Source: G020353115 sp964640125
GTDB taxonomy: Bacteria; Bacteroidota; Bacteroidia; Bacteroidales; VadinHA17
Length of the DNA stretch: 17,306 bases
NCBI GenBank assembly: GCA_964640125.1
Contig: CAZXGG010000071.1
Coordinates: 1 to 17,306, forward strand
Direction: 5' to 3'
Positions 7,634-13,770 of the stretch are shown one piece after another. The position numbers were made by a program, and so were the translations under genes. How positions within the stretch are numbered: the first letter of the stretch is position 1; the number at the start of each line of letters is the position of its first letter. The notes beneath the pieces are model-generated. The model saw nothing but the letters and a program-made list of their open reading frames with translations, did not search any database and was not told where the DNA came from.

Positions 7634-7878
7634 CTGGCGGAAGTGGCAAGTTGGTTGGCCAACTTACAAGATACCCGCCGGACGGGCAGGAAAGATAATC
7701 CACCTTCGCTAAAGCTACGGCGGACGAAGAAAGTCATGCCATAGGCATCCCTACGGGAAAAGATAAACGTAAAACGAAGACAGATGCCCGGTTCTACACC
7801 TCCGATCGGAGGTCATCCGGACGAAGGCTATCGGTCCTTGGTAAACATAATCCGCAACAAATGTGCAGATTTTTTAGC

Positions 7879-8133
7879 TTATCTGTTATTCCTCTTTGTT
7901 AATTCTTTATTGATATTTCTTAATCCCGAATACATTAAGAATGCAAAACCAAAGCACACAATGGCCGAAACAAAAAGATGAACACTAAAAGCATTACCAG
8001 CAATCAGATCATAGATAACAAGTGCTCCATTTAAAATAAAAGCTAAGATCAATAAAACCAACACAGCCAAAACGAGTTTCTTTCTTTTTATCAACCGTTC
8101 CAGGCTAAATTCTTCAATCTTTTCTTTTTCCAT
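7879..8133 (-). CDS. Small two-helix membrane protein, paralogue B
   Basis: The 84-residue protein has the same length and plan as the product of 2351-2605: an IEEFSLERLIKRKK start, two hydrophobic helices (about 20-41 and 49-70) joined by IYDLIAG, and an LMYSGLRNINKELTKRN tail. The DNA of the two genes is clearly alignable over the full length, and most differences are conservative at protein level, which suggests both copies are under selection. The other gene of the cassette (2614-2874) has no counterpart here. The upstream region instead resembles the promoter region of that cassette, as if the first gene had been lost after a segmental duplication. Function unknown. Confidence 0.8.
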   Translation of the reverse strand: MEKEKIEEFSLERLIKRKKLVLAVLVLLILAFILNGALVIYDLIAGNAFSVHLFVSAIVCFGFAFLMYSGLRNINKELTKRNNR

Positions 8134-8165
8134 TGCTGATACGTTTGAATCCTGTTAAAGAATTT

Positions 8166-8173
8166 CAAATATA
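8166..8173 (-). promoter_or_regulatory. Promoter -7 box of paralogue B
   Basis: The minus strand reads TATATTTG about 33 nt before the start codon at 8133, the same distance as for the cassette at 2614-2874. It matches TAnnTTTG fully. No good -33 element is seen. Confidence 0.6.
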
Positions 8174-8395
8174 AAATATTTTCAATAAAAGATGTTGAGC
8201 TCAGGGGTCATAATAACTTGATAATTGACAAATCATCTTCTGGGAAAATTAAATCGGTAGCTGTCCCTATATATGGACCGAAGCACGGAATTTCTTATTA
8301 GCGACTGCTTAATCCGCTGAAGGGTACGATTTCCCCAGAATGAGGAATGGCAGTTTCAGCGGTTGTTTATAGCCAATTCCATACCCCGGGTTACC

Positions 8396-8443
8396 CCTGT
8401 GAAATACTGCTTCGCAGTAAAAGCTGTGCTTTTATTTCACAGG
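8396..8443. repeat. Three-way-junction repeat, copy 3
   Basis: The outer stem CCTGTGAAAT (8396-8405) pairs with ATTTCACAGG (8434-8443). Arm 1 is ACTGC-TTC-GCAGT (8406-8418) and arm 2 is AAAAGC-TGT-GCTTTT (8419-8433); all stems are perfect. An extra outer stem, CCCCGGGT (8384-8391) with ACCCGGGG (8447-8454), encloses the element. In copy 1 a related CCCCGGG lies at 830-836 on the left side only. Confidence 0.9.
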
Positions 8444-8479
8444 TTTACCCGGGGCTATTAATTATTCTACCCCTCCGGG

Positions 8480-8549
8480 GTATTCGACCCCATCGGGGTC
8501 GGATATTTGTAGTATACGTGCAAACAAAAATCCCCGGTCCAACTACAAT
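8480..8549. repeat. 70-bp direct duplication, left copy
   Basis: These 70 bases are identical to 17155-17224 except at one position (8523 A, 17198 G). They contain the perfect hairpin CGACCCC-ATC-GGGGTCG, the word TTTGTAGTATACGTGCA, and the left part of the CCGGTCCA repeat. A small CCCC-TCC-GGGG hairpin lies just before. No open frame explains the conservation. Confidence 0.92.
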
Positions 8550-8582
8550 TCTTCTTCAAAAGGAAAACTATTCATGGACCGG
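8534..8582. repeat. CCGGTCCA...TGGACCGG repeat, copy 2
   Basis: A 49-nt element with the terminal inverted repeat CCGGTCCA (8534-8541) / TGGACCGG (8575-8582) and inner bases ACTACAATTCTTCTTCAAAA, close to copy 3. The gap continues to 8752 with a GGTGCT/AGCACC hairpin (8591-8608) and CTCC-AGA-GGAG (8618-8628) followed by ATCCC-TTA-GGGG-like bases, then AT-rich sequence up to the sigma-factor gene. Confidence 0.88.
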
Positions 8583-8752
8583 AAGTTGCAGGTGCTCTGA
8601 TCAGCACCGGTAAATTCCTCCAGAGGAGTCTCCTATTGGGATCCCTTAGGGGCAACGGACAAATAACAACTCCTAAATAACAAACAAATCCCGTTTTGTT
8701 TTTTTACCTTGCTGTAAAATAAACGTATTATAAGTAACCGAAGCGATCTATT

Positions 8753-9298
8753 TTGGAAACAACCGACATCATCACAGCCTGTATCACCCGGGACCAGAAC
8801 GCGTTCAGAATACTCGTTGACAGTTACGCTGACTTTGCATTCTCGGTCGCTTTCAGGATCATGAATGATGAAGATGAATCAAAAGATATTGTTCAGGAAT
8901 CATTCATTGCCGTCTGGAAAAAAATCGAGGGATTTAATCCCCGGAACAATTTCAGCAACTGGCTCTACCGGATCATTGTAAACCGGTGCTATGATGCCCT
9001 GCGAAAGAAAAAAAGAAATCCACTGGTCTATCCGGATGACAGTAACTGGAACATTCCTGGTGTTTTCAGCAATAACACTGCGGACACAGGGCTGGATAAC
9101 AAAGAGACCGGGAAAATGATACGGCGGTTGACAAACCAGTTGAGCAGAAAACAAAAGATCGTATTCGTGCTGAGTGAACTGGAGGGACTATCACGCGATG
9201 ACATCGCAGAAATTACCGGGATGACCAGGGCATCCATTAAAAGCAACCTGTTCCACGCACGGCAAAAAATTAAAAAATTGTTAGAAAAATATATCTGA
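8753..9298 (+). CDS. ECF-type RNA polymerase sigma factor
   Basis: The 181-residue protein has sigma-70 region 2 (about residues 12-80, with the D-E-D-E-S-K-D-I-V-Q-E-S-F-I-A-V-W-K signature of ECF factors and the N-W-L-Y-R-I segment) and region 4 (about 118-178, L-S-R-K-Q-K...L-S-R-D-D-I-A-E-I-T-G-M-T-R-A-S-I-K-S-N-L-F-H-A-R). There is no region 1 or 3, as usual for this class. The start is a TTG at 8753: an in-frame stop lies at 8735-8737, and the first ATG would remove half of region 2. The next gene follows after 2 bp, so the two are surely co-transcribed. Its target promoters are unknown; autoregulation is usual for the class. Confidence 0.93.
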   Translation: METTDIITACITRDQNAFRILVDSYADFAFSVAFRIMNDEDESKDIVQESFIAVWKKIEGFNPRNNFSNWLYRIIVNRCYDALRKKKRNPLVYPDDSNWNIPGVFSNNTADTGLDNKETGKMIRRLTNQLSRKQKIVFVLSELEGLSRDDIAEITGMTRASIKSNLFHARQKIKKLLEKYI

Positions 9299-9300
9299 AA

Positions 9301-9846
9301 ATGAATAAAGACGATCACTATTCCAACCTGATTGAGAAACTGAAGAGCAGCAAACCCGCTTTATCCGACAGGGGAGAGCTGATCCAGGGCATCATGCAAA
9401 AAATTCAGGCAAAAGAGAAACGAACGACTGTTCCTGAAAAGCTGAGCCATTACCTGTTTGGCTGGGCAGATGTTACGTGGATCCGTGGAGCTATGGCAGC
9501 AGCTGCAATGCTTTTTATCGGAATCTTCATCATCCAGCAGGTTGTCATCACGGACCGGATCAATTCGCTTGAGAAACAACTGGTCAGAACCGTCAACACA
9601 TTCCAGTCCCAGGAACCGAACCTGGGGATCATGCAGAAAGTACTCCTGAATGTGGTTGCAAAAGATCAGATGGCAAATGACAGCATCACCATATCAAGAT
9701 CCGACCTGGAAGAACTGCTGAATTCATACCTTGAACTGAAGAAAGACTTTGATGAAATGAAAGAAAACAGGGGTGTTGAATCCTATATACAGAATAAGAT
9801 ACGGCAAAACCTTGAAAAAGAGAATGATGATAAATTAGATCTTTAG
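9301..9846 (+). CDS. Putative membrane-bound anti-sigma factor
   Basis: The 181-residue protein has a charged cytoplasmic N-terminal part (about 1-58, including L-I-Q-G-I-M-Q-K-I), one transmembrane helix (about 61-83), and a C-terminal part rich in coiled-coil-like heptads (about 84-105 and 135-175). The topology and its position 2 bp after an ECF sigma gene fit an anti-sigma factor that holds the sigma at the membrane. It lacks the H-x-x-x-C-x-x-C zinc motif of the ZAS class, so recognition must use another fold. The role is inferred mainly from gene order; the gene itself is certain. Confidence 0.8.
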   Translation: MNKDDHYSNLIEKLKSSKPALSDRGELIQGIMQKIQAKEKRTTVPEKLSHYLFGWADVTWIRGAMAAAAMLFIGIFIIQQVVITDRINSLEKQLVRTVNTFQSQEPNLGIMQKVLLNVVAKDQMANDSITISRSDLEELLNSYLELKKDFDEMKENRGVESYIQNKIRQNLEKENDDKLDL

Positions 9847-9869
9847 GTTAAACCATTAAACTAGAAATC

Positions 9870-11045
9870 ATGAAATGGAAGGTTAAAATATCAATTACAA
9901 TACTGTCCATGGTGTTACTCTTCTCGTGCGATTACGATACCCATGTGATCAACACAGTCCACGAAGACGGATCGGTTACCAGGAAAGTTATTGTGAAAAA
10001 CGACAATGAACGGGAATTTGAACCCAAAAACTTCAGGGTACCCATTGACAGTACATGGACCATTGAATATACGGATGAACTGAACGAGAACAACGATACC
10101 ATATGGGTCCTTACTGCGGAAAAACATTTCGCCAGCGTGGAAGGGATCAATGAGGAATACATCAACGATACGGGAAGTAACCGGGATTTGAATAGAAAGG
10201 CAGATTTTTCAAAGAGCTTCAAATGGTTCACTACGGTATTTCGATACAGCGAAACCGTTGAAAAGGTTTTGACCATTACCTGCCCGGCCTCTGACTTCCT
10301 TTCAGAAGAGGAATTAGCCTTCTACTACTTGCCGGATAAAGTCAAGGGAGATCTGAAAAGCGGAAGTGATTCCCTCCGGTACAGAGCATTAGCCGATACC
10401 GTGGAAACAAAATCCGAGACCTGGATGTGGACCGGAATGGTCAGGCAATACATTGAGATCTTCTATGACCTGTTTGGAGATCTTCCCGATCTGGCTATCA
10501 ATAAGGAAGAGATGAGTGAAAAAGAGTCAGCATTCGTTCATCAAATTATTGCTATGGATCAGAGTGAAAAAGAGGAGGAAGAGGAAACGCTCCAAACGGT
10601 TGAAGAGGGAGAAGAGGAAGAAGTTCAACAAGCTCTTGATAAAATAGAACAGGAGGAGTCCATGGAGGAAGGAGATGATATTGAACTATTGATCACCTCT
10701 GTCCTTGGTGAGGAATTCTATGCATCATTCAAGACCGAAATAGACAGTGCCATGTCGGTTTTGGAAACAGTAACTGACCCTTTCTTTTCAGCACAAACCT
10801 ATGATATGGAGATCAGGATGCCCGGCAGGATCATAGCGTCAAACGGGTATGCCGATACAAATCCGGAATCGAACGGAGGCGGAGGCATTTTGTGGACTGT
10901 TCAGGGTGACTATTTTTTCCTGGAAACGTATGAGATGTGGGTCGAATCAAAGGTAAGCAATTACTGGGCATGGATTATAACCGCAGTTTTTGTCCTGTTT
11001 GTCATTACCGGGTTTGTGGTAAGGTCGAGAAAGGGAAAGAGTTGA
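9870..11045 (+). CDS. Doubly anchored lipoprotein of the sigma/anti-sigma operon
   Basis: The 391-residue protein begins with a lipoprotein signal (L-F-S-C, Cys20, followed by Asp21) and ends with a transmembrane helix (about 365-386) and a basic tail R-S-R-K-G-K-S. Between them lie a beta-rich domain (about 25-200, V-x-E-D-G-S-V-T-R-K-V and repeated W-T-x-E-Y/W-V-L-T strands) and a strongly acidic, Glu-rich stretch (about 230-272). If both signals are used, the chain is fixed to the inner membrane at both ends. In E. coli an Asp at +2 keeps lipoproteins in the inner membrane; whether that rule holds here is not known. It starts 23 bp after the anti-sigma gene and ends the operon before a terminator. 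A sensor or effector role is a guess; no family is recognised. Confidence 0.82.
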   Translation: MKWKVKISITILSMVLLFSCDYDTHVINTVHEDGSVTRKVIVKNDNEREFEPKNFRVPIDSTWTIEYTDELNENNDTIWVLTAEKHFASVEGINEEYINDTGSNRDLNRKADFSKSFKWFTTVFRYSETVEKVLTITCPASDFLSEEELAFYYLPDKVKGDLKSGSDSLRYRALADTVETKSETWMWTGMVRQYIEIFYDLFGDLPDLAINKEEMSEKESAFVHQIIAMDQSEKEEEEETLQTVEEGEEEEVQQALDKIEQEESMEEGDDIELLITSVLGEEFYASFKTEIDSAMSVLETVTDPFFSAQTYDMEIRMPGRIIASNGYADTNPESNGGGGILWTVQGDYFFLETYEMWVESKVSNYWAWIITAVFVLFVITGFVVRSRKGKS

Positions 11046-11048
11046 GAG

Positions 11049-11069
11049 GTGAGTAGTGAGTAGTGAGTG
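11049..11069. repeat. GTGAGTA tandem repeat
   Basis: Three 7-bp units (GTGAGTA, GTGAGTA, GTGAGTG) follow the stop codon of the lipoprotein gene. A related 14-bp tandem array at 13151-13192 lies after another lipoprotein gene. Both are followed at some distance by GGTGCC-n-GGTAAAAA (about 11088 and 13205). Confidence 0.75.
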
Positions 11070-11106
11070 GTAATCGGAGCAGATCCTCGGTGCCCGGTAA
11101 AAATAT

Positions 11107-11135
11107 AACCCGTAACAGTTGTTGCGGGTTTTTTG
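11107..11135 (+). terminator. Rho-independent terminator of the sigma-factor operon
   Basis: AACCCGTAAC (11107-11116) pairs with GTTGCGGGTT (11121-11130) over a 4-nt AGTT loop with one G-T pair, and a T-run follows at once. On the opposite strand the same stem is followed by ATATTTTTA, so it may also stop the convergent radical SAM transcript ending at 11249. Confidence 0.88.
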
Positions 11136-11248
11136 TATTTATCTTTCAAGTTGAAACTCATGGTCGGAACGCAACGCTTCCGAATCTCTCTGAGGCAGTT
11201 CGGGATATGACTTTGGGAGAAAACCAGATTCGCAACCCGAGGTTGAAG

Positions 11249-12556
11249 TTATAAAGCCATTCCAACACGGTTGTGTGATCGGGTGGAGAGGTTGAATCCA
11301 AAAATTGCCGGATTCCGGTAATGTATTGTCCGGGATAAAATTTTACGATAAGCAAAGAACTCCTTCCTGATAAAATGAATCTCTTCAATGAATTCTTCAG
11401 GAGAGAACCTGGCAGGGCTAAATACCAAATGATGAACATCATACATGTTCCAATCTTTGGTAAGAATCCTGTTTTGCTTTTCCAGGTTTTCAGCAATCCT
11501 GGTCCCCGGATAGGGAACAAGTATACCTAAAGAAGCGGAGGCTACATCCAGATGATTGAGCCTCTCCAGGGTTATTTTCAATGATTCTTTTGTCTCAAAA
11601 TCATTTCCAAAAATCATATGAGCAAGCACTGCAATTCCGTGATCTTTAATGATCTTAACGGACTTCCGGAGTGCCTCAAAACTTTTCTTTGATTTTTGAT
11701 ACTTCTGCAATCCTTCGTCTGTAACGTTCTCAATTCCGATAAGGAGGCCATAACAACCAGCATCCGCTGCTGCCTTTACCAGTTCAATGTCATCAGCAAT
11801 AGAAATCGTTGCCTGGGCGGTCCAATTTTTTTTCAACGGTGCCATTGCCAGAAACATCTCTTGCGCTTTCTGCTTATTTGCAATGATATTATTATCAACA
11901 AAGAATATTCTCTTTTTCCGGATTTTTTCTATTTCCGAGATGATGCTGCTGGGTTGCCTGTACCTGATTTTCTTCCCGTGGGCAAGTGCAACTGAACAAA
12001 AATCGCAATCATATGGACAGCCCCTGGAAGCTTCAACTGTTTCAGCACTGTAAAAAAAGGGACCACTGGTTGACATTAAATCCCGGCGAGGGGATACGTA
12101 GTGATTGAAATCAAAATAATATTCTGCTTTGTATATCTTCTTCAGGTGCCCTTTTTGGAGATCCTCCAGGACATTTTTCCAGATCGATTCAGCTTCGCCA
12201 ATACATACCGCATCGCAATGTTGTAATGCTTCTTCATACATTACCGTAGGATGTATTCCACCCATAATCACTTTTATCCCTCTTTTCCTGAATTTATCAG
12301 CTATCTCATACCCCCTTTTTACGATATGTGTTACTGCGGTGATCCCAACCAAATCAGCTTTCTCATCAAAAGTTATCTGATCTGCTGGTTCCTGAAGTAT
12401 TGTAACATTCCAGTCGGGAGGTGTCAGTGCGGCAATAATACCCAATGAAAGAGGGGGAATACCCAGGTAATTCCTACGTGCAAAATTACTGATGAACCGT
12501 AGGGCATCATTTCCATAATCAGATGGAGGGGCCGGTTGAATCAATAACAGATCCAT
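11249..12556 (-). CDS. B12-binding-type radical SAM protein
   Basis: The 435-residue protein has an N-terminal Rossmann-like B12-binding-type domain (about 1-140, M-D-L-L-L-I-Q-P, V-G-I-T-A-V-T-H, K-V-I-M-G-G-I-H-P-T). A radical SAM domain follows with the cluster-binding C-P-Y-D-C-D-F-C (Cys180, Cys184, Cys187), G-I-E-N-V and V-P-Y-P-G-T, and then a C-terminal part like DUF4070 (D-W-x-x-Y-D...F-S-P-A-R-F-S-P-E-E). The cobalamin His motif D-x-H-x-x-G is not seen, so B12 binding is uncertain. Related proteins methylate or rearrange lipids and natural products; no substrate can be given. The start at 12556 is preferred over the in-frame ATG at 12637 because a full -7 box lies between them and M-D-L-L-L-I-Q-P is the usual family start. 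It stands alone and diverges from 12685. Confidence 0.88.
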   Translation of the reverse strand: MDLLLIQPAPPSDYGNDALRFISNFARRNYLGIPPLSLGIIAALTPPDWNVTILQEPADQITFDEKADLVGITAVTHIVKRGYEIADKFRKRGIKVIMGGIHPTVMYEEALQHCDAVCIGEAESIWKNVLEDLQKGHLKKIYKAEYYFDFNHYVSPRRDLMSTSGPFFYSAETVEASRGCPYDCDFCSVALAHGKKIRYRQPSSIISEIEKIRKKRIFFVDNNIIANKQKAQEMFLAMAPLKKNWTAQATISIADDIELVKAAADAGCYGLLIGIENVTDEGLQKYQKSKKSFEALRKSVKIIKDHGIAVLAHMIFGNDFETKESLKITLERLNHLDVASASLGILVPYPGTRIAENLEKQNRILTKDWNMYDVHHLVFSPARFSPEEFIEEIHFIRKEFFAYRKILSRTIHYRNPAIFGFNLSTRSHNRVGMAL

Positions 12557-12583
12557 GTTTGCCAGGTTTCCCAATGCGTCAAA

Positions 12584-12591
12584 CAAAAATA
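12584..12591 (-). promoter_or_regulatory. Promoter -7 box of the radical SAM gene
   Basis: The minus strand reads TATTTTTG, a full TAnnTTTG match, ending 27 nt before the ATG at 12556. Transcription would begin near 12577, downstream of the alternative ATG at 12637, which therefore cannot be used from this promoter. The -33 element is unclear (TTG bases lie 22-25 nt upstream). Confidence 0.6.
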
Positions 12592-12625
12592 CAATAAAAA
12601 GAACTGTTTTTCGACACAACAGGTA

Positions 12626-12656
12626 TTTGAATTTCATGCAACAAGTTCGTAAATTG
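12626..12656 (+). promoter_or_regulatory. Promoter of the divergent lipoprotein gene
   Basis: TTTG (12626-12629), 20 nt, then TAAATTG (12650-12656) gives the Bacteroidota -33/-7 layout, with one base missing from the TAnnTTTG box. Transcription would begin near 12664 and fits the ATG at 12685, not the in-frame ATG at 12658. Confidence 0.5.
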
Positions 12657-12684
12657 CATGTTATCTAACCTAAAAAACATTCTC

Positions 12685-13095
12685 ATGAAAAAAACGATTC
12701 TCTTTTCTTCGATCATGATATTGATCATGATTTCAATTTCATGTAGCACCCAGACTCAAGAAACTGAAGAACCTGCAAAGATCGAAAACACACTTCAGAG
12801 CGTAAGTTATTTTAAGGATACTGTGGGATATGATCCACAGCTTCTGCTGGAAGCTTTTACAAAAACGAATGCGGCTATTGATGAAATTGGTTATCCTGAC
12901 GCAGGTTACAAACTTTGGATTATTCAGGCTGATACTGCTGATATCCGGTTCATGGTCGAAGGATTCTGGCCTGATCAGGAGGCCTATGACATCATTCATA
13001 ACCACCAACTGTACCAAGATGCTACAGCAGCAGATTCAAATATATGGGAAGGACTAGTGAGTGTTAAGTATCATCGGTTCGTAAAGGTAAAGTAA
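12685..13095 (+). CDS. Small lipoprotein, possible dimeric alpha-beta-barrel domain
   Basis: The 136-residue protein has a lipoprotein signal ending S-I-S-C (Cys20). The mature part has a pattern of strand, helix, strand, strand, helix (S-Y-F-K-D, L-L-L-E-A-F-T-K-T-N-A-A-I-D, Y-K-L-W-I-I-Q, I-R-F-M-V-E-G-F-W, D-Q-E-A-Y-D-I-I-H-N-H-Q-L-Y) like ferredoxin-like dimeric barrel proteins of the ABM/EthD type. That assignment is weak. A His-rich H-N-H near residue 110 could be functional. I chose the ATG at 12685 because it gives a clean signal peptide and lies after the predicted transcription start; an in-frame ATG at 12658 would add nine residues. It is divergent from the radical SAM gene. Confidence 0.78.
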   Translation: MKKTILFSSIMILIMISISCSTQTQETEEPAKIENTLQSVSYFKDTVGYDPQLLLEAFTKTNAAIDEIGYPDAGYKLWIIQADTADIRFMVEGFWPDQEAYDIIHNHQLYQDATAADSNIWEGLVSVKYHRFVKVK

Positions 13096-13150
13096 CGGCA
13101 GGATAGAAACGGTAACGCCGGGTGAGGACAGCAGTCAGGAGAGGTGAATA

Positions 13151-13192
13151 GTGAGAGATGAGTAGTGAGAGATGAGTAGTGAGAGATGAGCG
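13151..13192. repeat. 14-bp tandem repeat, three units
   Basis: GTGAGAGATGAGTA occurs twice in a row (13151-13164, 13165-13178), and a third unit (13179-13192) ends in CG instead of TA. It is preceded by GAGAGGTGAATA, close to the bases in front of the 7-bp tandem at 11049. Confidence 0.85.
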
Positions 13193-13218
13193 GGGTGATT
13201 TCTGGGTGCCAGGTAAAA

Positions 13219-13363
13219 AAAATAAGGGGGTGTATCAAAAGTCGATTTTTCAGTCATCCTGAACTTGTTTCAGGATCTCATAATTCTGATTAACAATAGA
13301 TTAAGATTCTGAAATAAATTCAGAATGACGATTTTCTGGACTTTTGATACACCCCCTTATTTT
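13219..13363. mobile_element. MITE-like element with perfect 25-bp terminal inverted repeats
   Basis: The 145-bp element is bounded by perfect 25-bp inverted repeats (13219-13243 and 13339-13363; left end AAAATAAGGGGGTGTATC). Inside, two further arms are inverted relatives of each other: GTCATCCTGAACTTG...CAGGATCT on the left and the complement of GTCATTCTGAATTTA...CAGAATCT on the right. Each can also fold alone. No transposase frame fits, and no clear target-site duplication is visible beyond the AT-rich ends. It may be a non-autonomous transposon, and its fold followed by a T-run (about 13367-13374) could terminate transcription from 12685-13095. Confidence 0.85.
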
Positions 13364-13429
13364 GTGGTTTTTTTGTCTATCTATTCTTATCATCATTGTT
13401 TGATCCTGAAAGGGTCTAAAAATGAACAA

Positions 13430-13526
13430 CCCCAGGCATTCGCATAGCGATCCCTTATGGGAAAATGCCGGGGTAATATATATATTGCTATATATCAATG
13501 AATTATCCTGGCATTAATGCCAGGGG
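13430..13526. repeat. Double-hairpin element plus palindrome
   Basis: The outer stem CCCC-a-GGCATT (13430-13440, A bulged) pairs with AATGCCGGGG (13464-13473). It encloses CGC-ATA-GCG (13441-13449) and TCCC-TTAT-GGGA (13451-13462), the same two-arm layout as the 841-890 family. An AT-rich TATATA-TTGC-TATATA hairpin follows. Then comes the perfect palindrome CCTGGCATTAATGCCAGG (13507-13524), whose right half (AATGCCAGGGG) can also pair with the left outer strand. Confidence 0.8.
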
Positions 13527-13548
13527 CTTACGTTGCTTACAGTAATGC

Positions 13549-13597
13549 CCGGTCCAACTACAAACCTTCTTCAAACGGAAAGCGCTTCATGGACCGG
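13549..13597. repeat. CCGGTCCA...TGGACCGG repeat, copy 3
   Basis: A 49-nt copy with the perfect terminal inverted repeat (13549-13556, 13590-13597) and inner CTTCTTCAAACGGAAA, similar to copy 2. The rest of the gap up to the next promoter (13598-13714) shows no other recognisable feature. Confidence 0.88.
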
Positions 13598-13714
13598 TAT
13601 TCTCCAGCCACAAAAGAATAGGGACTAAACCGTCCGTCTCCGTGCACTTTGTGTTCCATTTTAGACAAATTGTAATTACCCTCAAAAATCATAAAGTTTT
13701 ATTTTTTAATAACA

Positions 13715-13722
13715 TATATTTG
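13715..13722 (+). promoter_or_regulatory. Promoter -7 box of the secreted-protein gene
   Basis: TATATTTG is a full TAnnTTTG match. Transcription would start near 13729, about 42 nt before the ATG at 13771. A -33 TTTG at the right distance is not evident. Confidence 0.5.
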
Positions 13723-13770
13723 GCGGCATGAAAATTGAGAAGGGATATATTTATCAAAAATCCAAAAAAA

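Larger units (their letters stand above)
7375..7812. repeat. Mosaic of hairpin modules and dispersed repeats without a gene
   Basis: The gap after the TPR gene is a string of small structures. ATCCC-TTG-GGGAT lies at 7386-7398 after an imperfect GCC-ATA-GAC hairpin. The AT-rich repeat is at 7521-7551 and the three-way-junction copy 2 at 7584-7633. An AAGTTGG/CCAACTT hairpin is at about 7648-7665. The pair ATGCC-ATA-GGCAT plus TCCC-TAC-GGGA sits at 7736-7758. The perfect palindrome CCTCCGATCGGAGG is at 7799-7812. The open frames over this region are made of these repeats and are not genes. Confidence 0.7.

Noticed and set aside
7425..7737. Open frames of 95 and 65 codons on opposite strands
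   Set aside because: Both are built from hairpin repeats, including the three-way-junction copy, and neither has a plausible leader or domain.
8347..8613. 88-codon open frame
   Set aside because: It spans three different dispersed repeats, so the frame is open by chance.
12557..12637. 27-codon extension of the radical SAM protein
   Set aside because: The full -7 promoter box lies inside it, and the normal family start is at 12556.
13151..13192. CRISPR-like repeat
   Set aside because: The units are directly adjacent with no spacers, so it is a plain tandem repeat.
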